From positions 434,001 to 498,000 of the forward strand of contig WACJ01000080.1 in assembly GCA_008973525.1 (NCBI GenBank): a stretch of 64,000 nucleotides of DNA. Direction: 5' to 3'. The translations under genes and the position numbers were made by a program. Each line of letters starts with the position of its first letter. Positions within the stretch are counted from its first letter, which is position 1. The notes under the pieces are model-generated. The model had not been told where the DNA came from and ran no database searches. It was given only the letters and a program-made list of their open reading frames with translations. This DNA is from Stenopsyche tienmushanensis (taxonomy: Eukaryota > Arthropoda > Insecta > Trichoptera > Stenopsychidae). This document shows, one piece after another, positions 37,801 through 49,109 of the stretch.

Positions 37801-37827
37801 TGCAAAGCTTGCAGCTATTATTTCCAT
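31850..37827 (-). CDS. snz: sorting nexin, snazarus/SNX25 family
   Basis: Membrane-anchored sorting nexin; the family tethers membranes and binds phosphoinositides (fly Snz acts at plasma-membrane/lipid-droplet contacts). The 16 minus-strand exons are 37827-37600, 37283-36970, 36705-36533, 36458-36272, 36198-35931, 35863-35654, 35576-35401, 35317-35154, 33674-33501, 33424-33290, 33195-33055, 32980-32847, 32761-32447, 32361-32228, 32134-31984, 31906-31850; about 986 residues. Residues 1-50 are hydrophobic (membrane hairpin), then come PXA (exons 2-4), RGS ('ILESVLGRRYLSMFLETL', exons 5-7), coiled coil and PX ('ELHRKLRPLCAGVKNLELPS'), and Nexin_C ('LYSLMGEVFDMRGVFKWLR'; last exon 'PELKQHV'). 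This order and the C-terminal text fit SNX25 rather than SNX13/14. Two single homopolymer indels break the frame: an extra A in 35518-35522 and a T-run change at 32099-32102. All other junctions are in phase. Confidence 0.92.
33723..35120 (+). mobile_element. Mos1-like mariner, antisense in sorting nexin intron
   Basis: Ends TCAGGTGTGTGAATAAGTTC and, in reverse complement, TTGGGTGTGTGAATAAGTTC (18 of 20 identical), flanked by TA at both sides. Transposase fragments on the plus strand include 'LVPYDLKLKDVERRLFTCE' (about 34517), 'HPLYTPDIAPSNYYF' (about 34918, third catalytic motif) and a C-terminal 'DNTLIDLLAAYF'. Numerous stops and shifts show it is inactive. A Helitron-like piece (33837-34095) has inserted near its 5' end. 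It fills the intron 33675-35153. Confidence 0.85.
33837..34095 (+). mobile_element. Helitron-like copy nested in mariner
   Basis: Starts 'tctaatacataaaaattaat' and repeats its head about 122 bases later (33958, 'tctaatatataaaaattaat'). It contains the same 'ccataccgttcatccggttg' and 'ttgcgataaaactt' blocks as 1067 and 40658. The 3' hairpin is eroded ('tggatgcacgatgaactg'). Confidence 0.65.
36880..36948 (+). repeat. right-end fragment of the TTTTTGTGCG MITE
   Basis: 'acgcataacttcgaattcgg' and 'gttgcacaaaaagagatttc' match the right end of the elements at 2657-3235 and 6692-7228. It lies in the sorting nexin intron between exons 2 and 3; the left part is not recognisable. Confidence 0.55.
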
Positions 37828-39135
37828 ACTGAAAAAAATTAAGCAAATATCAATTGAATTATAAATATTAAATGAGTTCGATGATATAATTTTTTATATA
37901 ATGAAGCGATTATAAATTAAAAAACAGATTTTGCACTGCTAAATTTATGAAAATCATAAAAATATAATGTATTAAAATTATGGTGAAAATTATATGTCAT
38001 ATTGTATTGTTTTATTGATATTTTTTATTGTATTCGAGAAACATACGTTTCCTAACATTTAATACATTGAATAAATCATTCGAAAAAAATCGATAATAGG
38101 GTCGACATTGTGTGGATCTGTTACTTCGAATGCATTAATATTTGAATGGATAAAATTGCCACTGAGCAATATTTTCCTTCAACCACACAAATATCTGACA
38201 CTAAACACTTCATATTAGTACAGTTTGGCCTTAACATGTTAAATTATCGCCGCGTGTGACTAATGCGTCATTGACGACAGTAAATTAATATTTGGAAGAA
38301 ACTACATTTTTTTCGTATTCATATCAATTGCATAGTTGAAAATATGAATAAATGTATTTTTTGTTTTTTTTTTTTAATATCATATCAGAATTTTTTTTAT
38401 ATTCTTCAAAAAAAAAAATATATTTTTTATATGCATATTTATAAAATATTTAATTGTAAGTTGACAAAATGGTTATTCTCAAGATTGATTGACTTAATTG
38501 ATTGATAACAAATATATTCAAAAATAGCTTTTAAAAATTAAATACTTATCAATCCAAAATTAAATGGGATATAAGAATCATTTATAAGATATCGTATTAA
38601 AATATTTTAACTAGTATTCAAATTTATTTCACATAAATAATACATAAAGGGATATATAAAATTTAATTTATAATTTTTAAAAATTATTTTAAATATCGTT
38701 CAAATAAATTATAATTAACATTTTTAATGCAAGTTAATTTTAAAAATCTTATCAATAAAAAAATTATTATCATATTAAAATTATAGTAATGATAATAAAT
38801 CGTTTATATGGTGTATAAAAATATTTTTTTTATGGACAAAAATGTAAACGACGAAAATCTTATTTTAGTAGCAGCCATACAATTGACATTATTTTAGCTG
38901 GCAGCACTGTATAAGTCATCTTCTGACAAATGTCGTTGTAGTCTCGCTGAGGTCGCTAGCTGTTTCAGGGCATCGCCCTAAGGTTTGAAGACGTAAAAGC
39001 TCATTCGACAATCGGTAATTTTTCAATACAATTGCTTAGCCTATTTTAATAATAACCGTGAGAATGCTCTCAAAAGATGCGTTTTAATGATGTCTTTGTT
39101 TGATAACATTTTTTGTTTGTTGCAGCTTTGTGACA
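37828..39135. promoter_or_regulatory. shared upstream region of sorting nexin and Vamp7
   Basis: About 1.3 kb separates the two divergent start codons. A less AT-rich stretch at about 38870-39020 could hold a Vamp7 5' untranslated exon, since the first coding exon begins at an acceptor (ttgttgcag, ending 39125) before its ATG at 39136. I can point to no specific promoter motif. Confidence 0.4.
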
Positions 39136-42100
39136 ATGCCTATTCTCTACAGTGTTATATCCCGCGGTACTGTCGTACTCGCTAAGCAAGCATCATGTGC
39201 CGGCAATTTTGCAGAAGTCACCGAACAAATTCTAGCTAAAATTGCACCTCACAATGACAAACTCACATACTCCCATGGGGATTATCTATTTCATTACATA
39301 TCTGAAAACAGAATAATTTATTTCTGTATAACAGATGATGTAAGTATATTCTTTTAATATTATTATTTTTATAATAGATTGTTATCAAATTTTACGTGCT
39401 GATTAGAAAGATATGAGAATATTTTTTATTTAAAAAAATATTTAATATTTATTCTACGTTTATTTTAGTGCATTCTAACAAATACGTTTTGAATTATATT
39501 TTTAAAAGAAAAAACATGAGTTTTGTAAAAGGATTTTTATTAAGAGATATCATGGGTTAAACGAGCAACGTTTAAACAATATTTTATAAAATTTTCACTT
39601 AAAAATTTTAAAAATTCAGTTGTTGATACTTGGTTTTTGGAGACCCCTAAAAAAATGTGTTTTCGCTGTGGATACGTTAACTTGTGATAAAAAATGAACG
39701 GATTTTTTTTTGAAATTCCAAAACCCTTTTAACTCCTTAATTATTTTGTTTTGTGCATTTAACTCGTCAAAGACGTGCAAGTCAATTAAGACGTTTGAAA
39801 ATAAAGTTTACATTAATCATACGTATATTTAAATAGCCCCCATGTGTTCATTCAATTTTCAATTTTAGTAGATTTTTATGTACGACGCTAGTTCAAAATC
39901 CATTTCCTTGATCATTTTGTATGTTGATAACTTTCCTCATTACAATTGTGGATTTTGTAAATGCGTCTGATATGAGTCATGATTAGTTTGTTTATAACAT
40001 TTGTATTAGTGTTTACTCAACTATGCCAAGTCAAATCATCATTAATTAATTTTTTTTTTTTTTAAATTATCTCGACATTACACAACTTTGTATGATTTCA
40101 GTTTTTTCCGATCAATATTTAATTCAGCATAAAATTGGCATTGCATAAAGATCATTTCATAAATTATTGTTTAATATATTTTTTTAATCTATGTTTTAAC
40201 ATAATTTGTTTATAAGATAGACCCTACGTCAAACTTTTACTTATGGTGGCTCTTATAGCCCTCTAAGAGAGACCCGGCCACCGACAACGCATATTGCTAT
40301 TTCTGTCTGTCCAGGGCCTTCTTCCTCCAATTTCCCAGGCTCAGACGTACAATGTCTTTCTATCTGATCAGTCCAGCATAGCTGAGATCTTCCGGTGTGT
40401 TTGCTGCCACTTAGATTATTGGCATCCGTGCTATATGACCTGCCCAGTGGAGACAGCGGGCTCGGACGAAGCTGGTAATTGACGCTTTGCCATACATATC
40501 CATGACTTATCGATTGGACTCTATATTTTTGGAGCCCAAGGTCTCGTTCCGGAAGACTTTTTCTTTGAAGACTTTTTTTTTTAAACTCAATGTGCATTGA
40601 ATCACAAATGGTCATGGTCCATGCTTTACTCCCGTAAATCACTACCAGCCTAATCAATCTAATGTATAAAAATGAATCTCTATTTGTTCGTATGAAATGC
40701 GCTGCCATACCGTTCATCAGATTGCGATAAAACTTTGTTCACTTATTGTTAAAGATTGCGCAAGCAACATAGGCATAGTCGTCAAATATATAAAAATCAA
40801 TGTTTGTTTGTCCGTATTTAATGCGCTGCCATACCATTCATTCGATTGCGATAAAACTTTGTCAACTTATTGCTTGCACTTGCGGGAATAACATAGGCAT
40901 AGTAAAAATATTGTATGTATGCACCATATTGGCGCATATTGGTCTGGTGAAATGATTTTAGTTTTAGCCGATAGTGATTTATTCCCTAATATATTTTTTA
41001 GGTCATGGTAGCACCGATTACCGTATTGAATCCTGAATGTTATTTTATTATACATTTAGATCTTCTTTGTGATGATGGATCCTAGATATTTGAAATTCTG
41101 CACCCTTTCAATATTTTTGTTATTGACACTCACGGAGGTACAACCTCTAGCATTCACCCTCGAAACCGTCATTAGTTTGGTCTTCTCGTAATTTATTGAC
41201 ATACCGAATGTAGTAGACACTTGTGTGTGTAGTTAACACTATGACAATGTGTAGTTAACACTGTTGATAGCACTCAATATTCGTTCATTTCTTCGGAATA
41301 TTTCTTAATGTTCAACTTGCATGGAAACTGCTTTCTGTTGTTCAGCTATTTTGCCTATTAATGTGTTGCGAAAATAAAAGGAGAGGGTTATCGTGCAAGC
41401 CTGCCAGTTTACTTCTGAAGAAGTAGATTTTGCTAAGGAGTGGTGATTCTCGGCTAATGACACTAAGCCAGAATTGTCAAAGGGGAATAATAAAGTTGGT
41501 CAACGATAAGAATGATGCGACTATCCTAATTATCAAAGCAAATGCCTACTCTCAAGACAACACGAACGGGCGTCATCTTATTTTTGTTGAAAAAGCTTAA
41601 TAGCTTATCCGATGATAGCGATTTCAGTTAATTATGCCTAAATTTTATGACGGTTAAAAGTTTCTTTAGAATATGATTTTTTGTTGAATATTAAGTATGC
41701 ATTTGCGAGTTTCTATAAAAAAATATGGATGTATATTGAGAATGTTTAGACGTTTAGACGTCACGACTTTGCGATTGATGCATGAGTGTATGATGAGACG
41801 CAAGACACTCGTCTCTGTCTCACGTTTTCTGGTCTGATAGGGTTAATATCGATTGAATGGAAGTAAGTTTTATGCAAAAACGTTTGACTTGCACGCATTC
41901 TTGGACGTTTTGAAACCCTAATCTTTCAGCTAATCAATCAATTCAAGAATAGTTTTATTTTATGTGGTTATTAACTCTATTATAACAAAAATTTAATCAA
42001 TTGATCAAGGAAAATGTTTGTTTATGTTACTTTCTGATTTTACTCAAATTAATTATGTAATTTAAAATATTGCACTAGATAATTTCAACAATATATTATC

Positions 42101-43232
42101 TTTTTATATTGTTTTTGTATCTATATTGTATTTTATCATTTCCATGTATTTATACACATTGATAGTGTGTGACACTCTTTTGTAGATAATTTACATAAAG
42201 ATTGATTTATTTTATTATTATTGGTGATATAGTTAATGCATTGAATATATTATTTCTTACACTTAGGATAACATGTATAAATATATCAATTTGATTATTT
42301 TTAATTATGAATTATTAACCACTTCCTATTTTATAATTATATGCATCTAAATAATTATGTTGTAATGTTTAATAATTTACACACACATGTCGCTATTTCA
42401 TTTTATCATTAATTGTGGCTTTTAAAATTTTGAAATAGATGAGATATCACCAAAGAATTTATATAAAATGATTCGACGTAATAATAATCAAATTATAGAG
42501 TTAATGCATTCTATATTATTATTTGTTATGGTGATTTTACATGATTTGTTAATATTTTTAGCAATTTGAAAGATCTCGCGCATTTCTTTTCCTTTATGAG
42601 ATAAAAAGAAGATTCAATGCTTCGTTTGGAGAAACAGCTACAACTGCTATAGCTTATGCTATGAATAGCGAATTTTCTAGAGTACTTGCAACTGAAATGA
42701 AACATTACAGTGAATCCAGAGATATCGATACAATTTCTCGAGTACATGGAGAATTAGATGAGTTAAAAAGTATTATGGTGCAAAATATAGGTAATAAGCC
42801 TTAATTTTTAAGTAAATGATGAAATTCTGACGTATATGAAATGTTTTTCGGTTATTATATACTATGATAAATGCATGAGTAATAATTGAACAAGGAAAAT
42901 AAGAATATGTTTTTATTTTTAGATAACGTAGCTTTACGGGGTGAAAGACTTGAATTACTGGTGAATAAAACCGAGAATCTAGCTAATAATGTAAGTCTTA
43001 ATCAGCTAATTTTTACCATATTAGAGTTTGATCGAATATTAGGATGATATGTTAATTACAAAACAATTTGTTACAGTCCGTTTCGTTTCGAAGCACATCA
43101 AGAAATTTGGCCCGTTCAATGTTCTGGAAGAATGTCAAAATATACGTAATATTAGCGATTGTCATCATAGTTGTCCTGTATCTTATTATATCGATGTCTT
43201 GCGGAGGACTTGCATGGAAAAATTGTGTCTGA
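39136..43232 (+). CDS. Vamp7: Vamp7, longin-domain R-SNARE
   Basis: R-SNARE of late endosomes/lysosomes that fuses vesicles with target membranes by pairing with Q-SNAREs. There are four coding exons: 39136-39339, 42562-42790, 42923-42990 and 43077-43232, giving 218 residues, the usual family length (about 220). Residues 1-110 are the longin domain ('MPILYSVISRGTVVLAK', 'FLYEIKRRF'). Residues 120-180 form the SNARE helix with its central Arg in 'VALRGERLELLVNKTENLA'. Then come 'SRNLARSMFWKN' and a C-terminal transmembrane anchor of about 20 residues, ending in TGA at 43230-43232. All exon junctions are in phase. The first ATG of the exon's frame (39100) lies before the acceptor, so MPILYS is the start. 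The 3.2-kb first coding intron holds a LINE/Helitron nest. Confidence 0.96.
40240..41290 (-). mobile_element. non-LTR retrotransposon relic interrupted by Helitron
   Basis: The minus strand reads, from 41190 down, 'SINYEKTKLMTVSRVNARG', 'VQNFKYLGSIITKK' (FKYLGS motif of LINE reverse transcriptases), 'ILGNKSLSAKTKI', then after the insertion 40658-40947 'LIRLVVIYGSKAWTMT', then 'ERHCTSEPGKLEEEGPGQTE' near 40330. Stops and frameshifts show it is dead. It sits antisense in the Vamp7 intron. Confidence 0.85.
40658..40947 (+). mobile_element. complete 290-bp non-autonomous Helitron-like element
   Basis: Starts TC (TCTAATGTATAAAAATGAAT) right after A at 40657 and ends CTGG (40944-40947) right before T at 40948. 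An imperfect 8-bp hairpin (40919-40926 with 40930-40937) lies 6 bases before CTGG. It contains two tandem units of about 140 bases that share 'ataaaaat', the 'gcgctgccatacc' block and 'gataaaactttgt'. Inserted in the LINE relic; no target duplication, as expected for Helitrons. Confidence 0.78.
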
Positions 43233-43449
43233 GGATTCCAACGTTTGATCGGCGAAAAAGACTCGATGCATTACACGAAGTGATTTTAGAATTTAAGAAT
43301 ATTTTGCAAATATTATATATTGGTGATCAAACATAATTTTATTCAAATTCTTAAATTACGGTTCATTAAGAATTTAATAATTCGTTACATTAAATTGAAT
43401 CATAAATAATAAGATTGATATGATTGTTCAATTATTTTTATCAAAATTC

Positions 43450-43455
43450 AATAAA
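43450..43455 (+). promoter_or_regulatory. Vamp7: candidate poly(A) signal of Vamp7
   Basis: AATAAA, 218 bases after the Vamp7 stop codon; the only clear canonical hexamer close downstream that is followed by GT-containing sequence. Confidence 0.45.
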
Positions 43456-45779
43456 ACCTGTGTACGTAATTTCATTGATTGTATTTATTTAATTTGGCAA
43501 CATGATTTGATAAAGCAATTAATTGTAATTCATGCGTTAATGTTTTCTTTTCGAGATCGACCTTTGATACATTGTTGAAATGCGAACTTTCACGTAATAT
43601 CAATAAGATAGTTGTAATCAAAACTTCGATTGTATGAAACGTATTTAATGTTTAATTTAAAACTTACATATTTGTATTGAATATCTTACGCCCAAACCTC
43701 ATTCCAAATATTGTTTTTAATGATGAAATTCAAGACAGCTAGCGGAATTTATATTATTTATACCATTTTTGTCGTAAAGCTTGAAATAAAATTAAACATT
43801 TTTTATAATGGGTAGTTTTATAGGTGTTTTTTTTTATTTTTGCACACACCACTTGATATAAAATGTGTGATATACAAAGATTTAATTTTAATTTCGTTTT
43901 CCTATATACATATATATATAATTTAAGTTATTAAAAAAATGCTCATATCGTGTTTAAATGATCTATTTATATAATTATATATAATCATTTCAAAAACTCT
44001 ACTGGTCTCTTTCAATTAGTTTATTTTCAATAAATCTTATATATATAATTTTATGCTTCTATTTAACGCAGTATTTCAAATTGGATTTAGATCGAAGTAC
44101 GTTTGTTTTTTTGGTGTTATCACAATACGTACCATTGAGTTCAAGCACACGGCTTGCAATTATATTTTTTTATGTTTAAGGCTATCTAGCATATAGCTTT
44201 TATTGTGCATTCTCGGAAACGAGTTTATATTACATTTGCCAAATGCCAACAGTTTAGATAGTTATTTTAAATCCAATTATGCTTGATTAAACAATTATTT
44301 TGTGTTCAATTGAAAGATTGTGATTGAAAAATATTTAACGAACAAATTGTAAAATGAGGTATTGTCATACGTGCTATATTTAATGATGAAAAATCCATTT
44401 CCTTCACCTTTTTATACTATGTATATGAAAATGAAGCTTTAGAAATTTACTCTTCCTACTTAGAGAATACACTTAAAATGCTGAAATCGTATTGAATATG
44501 TTTATATAAAAATATTTTATCATCTTAGAATATACGTATGTGTTAATTCAAATCATAATGGCTTTATGAAGTAGTTTATAGAAGGAATATTGGAAATGAT
44601 TACGTATTACTTTTATATATATCTTGCACGTGTTTATGTTAATATATCTGAAGTATATAAATTTTGTAAAAATGTATAAAACTTATTAAATTATAGCAAT
44701 AACTTTTTAAAATTAGTGTTTTTTTTTATTTAACACATGTTTTTGAACAAATCGTAGATTAAATATTGATGAAGAAAGGCTACGGACAAGGTAACAAGAT
44801 ATCGTTTTAAATGCTCCCAATGTAATAAAGTGAGACGTTTTTTAGCCCAAGTATAAGAAACCGATAAGATACTATATATATTTGTTATTCTGTTCCGTTA
44901 GCATATCACCTGGAAGACCTCGTAGGTCATATAAATTGCATATCATATATGATTTATTTAACAGTAAAAAAATTGTAGATAATTTAAAAATATACATTTC
45001 AGGTCACGTCTCCCCATACTAATAAAAATATCAAGGGTCTTTGATAGTATTGACTTTATTATGTTCCTTTGGAATAATTTCATTCCTCATTTTTCTATGA
45101 CAAATAGAGAGGAACACTTCCGTTTGTTGTGGCCGGCGGAAATTCCTCAACAATTACTGATGTTCCTTGAATGGATCTGCCACGAATAAAGGCAATGTAT
45201 AAGCAAAATTTAGGGTATATATATATATAGACTACGACAATACGCATCTTTGCTACTCTTGATTGGAGGAGGGTAGTAGCTGATGTCATAAATGAGCGTA
45301 GTAAAGGAGGCGAACATTCAGATACAGTGTGGTTACAAAGTGCATGTTACAAAGTTACATCTGACTCATTCAGATATAAATAGGGCAGATTGAAAGTTAA
45401 ACATCGAAATCGATAACAAATCGCTTATTTTTTCAGTTAATTTTGATTTAACAAGCAGCGAGTGACTATAAAAAGGTAAGGACCTATTCAGGTCGAAGCT
45501 TAAATCGCTACAACCGCCGAAACTCCGTCTTCGTTCAGACCAGATTAGGTCATCCCGAATGAAATCCATTATTTTTATTTCAACTTAAAACATAATTTTT
45601 TCATATTTTGTTACACAAGTCAATATTTTTAAAATCACTTTCGTTATTAATAACAAACTCTCACATCTTCTGCAAGTTTTCTGTCATCTTCTTATAAAAA
45701 ATAGATGGTTTCGATTGAAAATACGATTGAAAGATCGAAATAATAATCAGAATGTGCTAAATCTGGTAAATAAGGAAGA
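43456..45779. other. intergenic DNA, no gene seen
   Basis: AT-rich Vamp7 3' flank. The stretch 45456-45500 ('agcagcgagtgactat', 'aaggacctattcaggtc') has a diverged echo at 56084-56120 and may belong to the adjacent mariner relic. Confidence 0.4.
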
Positions 45780-46140
45780 TGCGGAAGAACTTACCAGTTT
45801 AGTTATTTTATTTTTAACACGTGAATTTGGCTTTATGATTATTTGATTGGAAAAACCGGTTGTTTTTCTTGTATTTTTTGTTTGAGCATATATAATTGTC
45901 GATAATACACAGCTATCGTTTTGTTCGGTTTAAGAAGATCACAGTTAATAAATTTAGTTATATTTCTAGATATTCCGGATGTACAGTATTTCTCTTCTTC
46001 AAAAAAGTTGCGCTTTTCATCTTGACAACAATGATACAAATGGATCTAAATGCCCATTCTGTTTACTTCACTAATTTGTTTTAAATCAACGTGTACAGTT
46101 GATGTTGAAGATGAGAGTTTCTGTGATAATTCTATTGATT
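45780..46140 (-). mobile_element. diverged mariner transposase relic
   Basis: The minus strand reads 'NPRQSIELSQKLSSSTSTV' (46140 downward, helix-turn-helix end) and 'VHVDLKQISEVNRMG'. After a deletion, the frame 46039-45839 has 'CDLLKPNKTIAVYYRQLYML', resembling the mariner phrase that precedes the second catalytic Asp. The TGDEKW part is missing. The overall order supports mariner, but the sequence is far diverged. Confidence 0.6.
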
Positions 46141-47725
46141 GACGAGGATTTGATCTGATTAAAGATCGCAGAATATCTTCATAAAAATTTGAGATTCGTC
46201 CTAATTTAGAGGCATCCTGTAATTTTCTGTTTATCGTTAAACTGGGCTATAAATTTCATTTATGGTGTTTGTGTTAATTATACGCCGTCTAATATGTTCT
46301 TTTTTAGTTTCAGGCTTCGCTATGTGTATCCTTAGTAATAAAATACGATACAAAAACAGAGACGTTTTTCGCCAAATCTAGACACAAACTGAACTCGCAA
46401 AAGCGAGATTGTGCGATAATAATGGATTTCTTTCGGGAAGACCTAATATAACGCGAGCACTTGAATCATTTGATTTCATCTTCCACAAAGGTAAAAGTGG
46501 TTTTATTACCTGCTACATTTCAATCTCATAGCCTTCTTCATTGTAGATATAAAAGTTCTATTTCATAAAATTTAAATATTTAAAATTGGTAACGGTATGA
46601 CGATTTAAATTGAGTAACACTTGATTTGGCGGATCTTGTATTGCTTCCAAACTCAATCGATTTATTTTATTAAAAAATAAATAGCTCACTTATTATTAAT
46701 GATTGAAAGCAATTTTGATATTTTTATTATAAATTAATATTGAATAAATTATTATTTTTTATTATTGAAAAAAAAATATTTAACCTCCATCCAGAATATA
46801 TATTGTGTCTATAAGAATTATAATTTCAAACAACACTGTGAAAACATCCCTCTCACTTCTAAGAAGAGTGGTTTTGAACCTTTTATCGTTAAATATTATT
46901 TATCTCATATTAAGAGGATTTATATTTACTAATTAACACATGACATAAAATATATGTTATTTACAAATAACATATATTTTTTCTCACAAGTTTAGAAATG
47001 CGTTTAAAAATATTTTATTTTAGCAGAACAGGACAATTCTGCAACCAAAAGGTAGAAAATCTGCGTTTAAAATAATATATCGCTGAAGAATATTTTGTAT
47101 TCTATCGACTATCGGTCGAAATTCATCAATAATAATGAAACATATATTACTAGTAATCGAGCATTATCTCATTATTGATAATTAAATTTATAAATCTTAA
47201 AACCTTATTGCTAAGTATTATGATTCCATTGACTAGAGATTTTCGTTGATTTTATGAGCGTAAAAGCGATTTCATGATGCACTTTTTAACACTTTTTAAT
47301 TCTGCTTTAAATCCTTAACTTGTGAATGGTAATAGTTAGATACGTAGGTAGAATACATGTGTTTATTTGGCACTGTGTCGATGTTGTTGATCAAAAATAG
47401 TAATTTAACCCTCTTAGTGCCGGATGCCGATATAATGACGTTGTTAACATCTGCGAAAAGCGCCAACGATCTCTAATTTATCGTCGACTGAACAGAAAAT
47501 TTAATTTTAAAAATGCTACAAAGGCAATAAATCTTAAATATTTATATAAAAAATTAAGAGGATGGACAAAAGTGAGGATTTGGATGGGCTGAATGAATGA
47601 ATATGTGGCTGTTATATGATTAGGATTATACATGTTTTATACCGCACCACGACCAAACAATATTTCGCATTACTTGTTGTAGATAAAATGTTTTTTTTTT
47701 ATTTTCTCTTATGATTTTCAATTAA
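46141..47725. other. intergenic DNA, no gene seen
   Basis: AT-rich, possibly including more of the mariner relic up to about 46390. Nothing else recognised. A TTAACCCTCTTAGTGCCGGA phrase at 47406 looks like a piggyBac-type end, but I find no partner. Confidence 0.4.
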
Positions 47726-47853
47726 CACATTACGTACGGGAAACAGTAATATGTTCTATGTCGGTTACATACGGGAAGCATATTTTAATGAATTATGCTG
47801 TTTTTTGGTCAACGACGGTTAAAACATTATTCCCGACATTAGACTATATTAAA

Positions 47854-48330
47854 CATTAGACCCGCGGTAATCCGACAAACATTTTGCAAGACGGTGTCGG
47901 ATTGTCCAATTTGTCGGACTATAGAGTGCTGCTCCCGACCCCTTGTAGTCAAGAACTTTTAGGAAAGCAGTACTTGTAGAATTAACATCATAAACACAAT
48001 AGCCATAACATTTATAAAAAATAAAAACCTTTTATGGTCATTAAACGTATTCCATGACGACGTCTTCTCTTTTATTATTGCCTTGTAAAAAAACATTACA
48101 TTCATGTCCAATATGGGTCCAGAAATAGGTATATGCCTGTTTCTTTCCCAAAGAAACGACTTGCCAACTTACAAAAATATTCATTACGATTTAGGCGATT
48201 TAGAATCACACTTTTGCATTTTTTTTACAATGGCGAAGCTTTACCGTACATATGTATCATACTTGTATTGGGATGTCGGACTACAGAAGGCGCCGGATTA
48301 GACTGGGTCCGGATTACTGTTGGTCTGCTG
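47854..48330. mobile_element. pogo-like MITE nested in piggyBac-like element
   Basis: The left end reads CATTAGACCCGCGGTAATCC and the right end, in reverse complement, CAGCAGACCAACAGTAATCC, both leading into 'gac'. The phrase 'gtcggac' is repeated within both ends (47930s and 48270s). TA follows the right end. No coding capacity. Confidence 0.6.
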
Positions 48331-48639
48331 TACTTGGCTTATGAGCAATTATTACAACTACTTTTTTAACTAAGCACTTTCCAAATACATAGAGTAACCT
48401 ATAATTGTGTTTGATTTTCAGAAATATTTTTTCTAGTATAATTCTTCTTACTGTTGTAGAGTGCTTTCCGTTGAGTCAAAATTGCATGATTCAATATGGA
48501 TTTCTCAAAGTGAATTTATGAACTATAAAACATCCTGAGAGTTTTGTCCTGGAAACAAAACCCTGACTTTAACCCAAATGAGTATTTATGGGCTATAAAC
48601 TATGAAGCAGAGGAGTGCAAAAAAGTAGGACTTCGAACC

Positions 48640-48740
48640 GGAACGAAATCGATAACCGGTAAACTCGGTATTTTTGAAACGATATAAATGTTAGGAACGT
48701 AATCGAAACCAAAAAATAACGGTTCGAAGCCCTGCGCTTC
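48640..48740 (+). repeat. fragment of 'aaccggtt'-rich repeat family
   Basis: 'cgaaccggaacgaaatcgat', 'aaccggtaaactcggt' and 'gatataaatgttaggaac' parallel the copy at 54380-54480 ('ggaaccgatataaatatttg'). Confidence 0.5.
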
Positions 48741-49109
48741 CAAGAAGTTAACAAAGCAAAAAAAAAAAAAAATTATTAACTAACGAGATATTATCAATTC
48801 AATCACACCCCGATTCAATGACTACGAATTTATATGTCAAAGTTATCAATATCAGTCTAATTTTTTTAAAAATATTAAATAACACATGTAGCAATTATTT
48901 TGTGTAAAAAATATATTTGTAAGTGTTATGGCATTTTATGTAAATGTCATATTTTATGTGTGACGTTGAAAGATTGCCTCACGCGAAGTTCCCCGTACGT
49001 GATGTGTTAATATTATTTCAACAAATATTGTAAATTCCATTGGGATTAATTTATTCACGCTTTATTTCATAAATCCTTTTGAATTTTTAAAATATCATTA
49101 ACACTTATT

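Larger units (their letters stand above)
47726..49006. mobile_element. non-autonomous piggyBac-like element
   Basis: TTAA on both sides (47722-47725 and 49007-49010) and inverted ends CACATTACGTACGGG and CACATCACGTACGGG. The end phrase is repeated imperfectly just inside the left end ('ttacatacgggaa', about 47765). No transposase is recognisable. Other repeats have inserted inside: a pogo-like element at 47854-48330 and a repeat fragment at about 48640-48740. Confidence 0.7.

Noticed and set aside
47406..47830. TTAACCCTCTTAGTGCCGGA phrase as one end of another piggyBac element
   Set aside because: No inverted partner found next to a TTAA within a reasonable distance.
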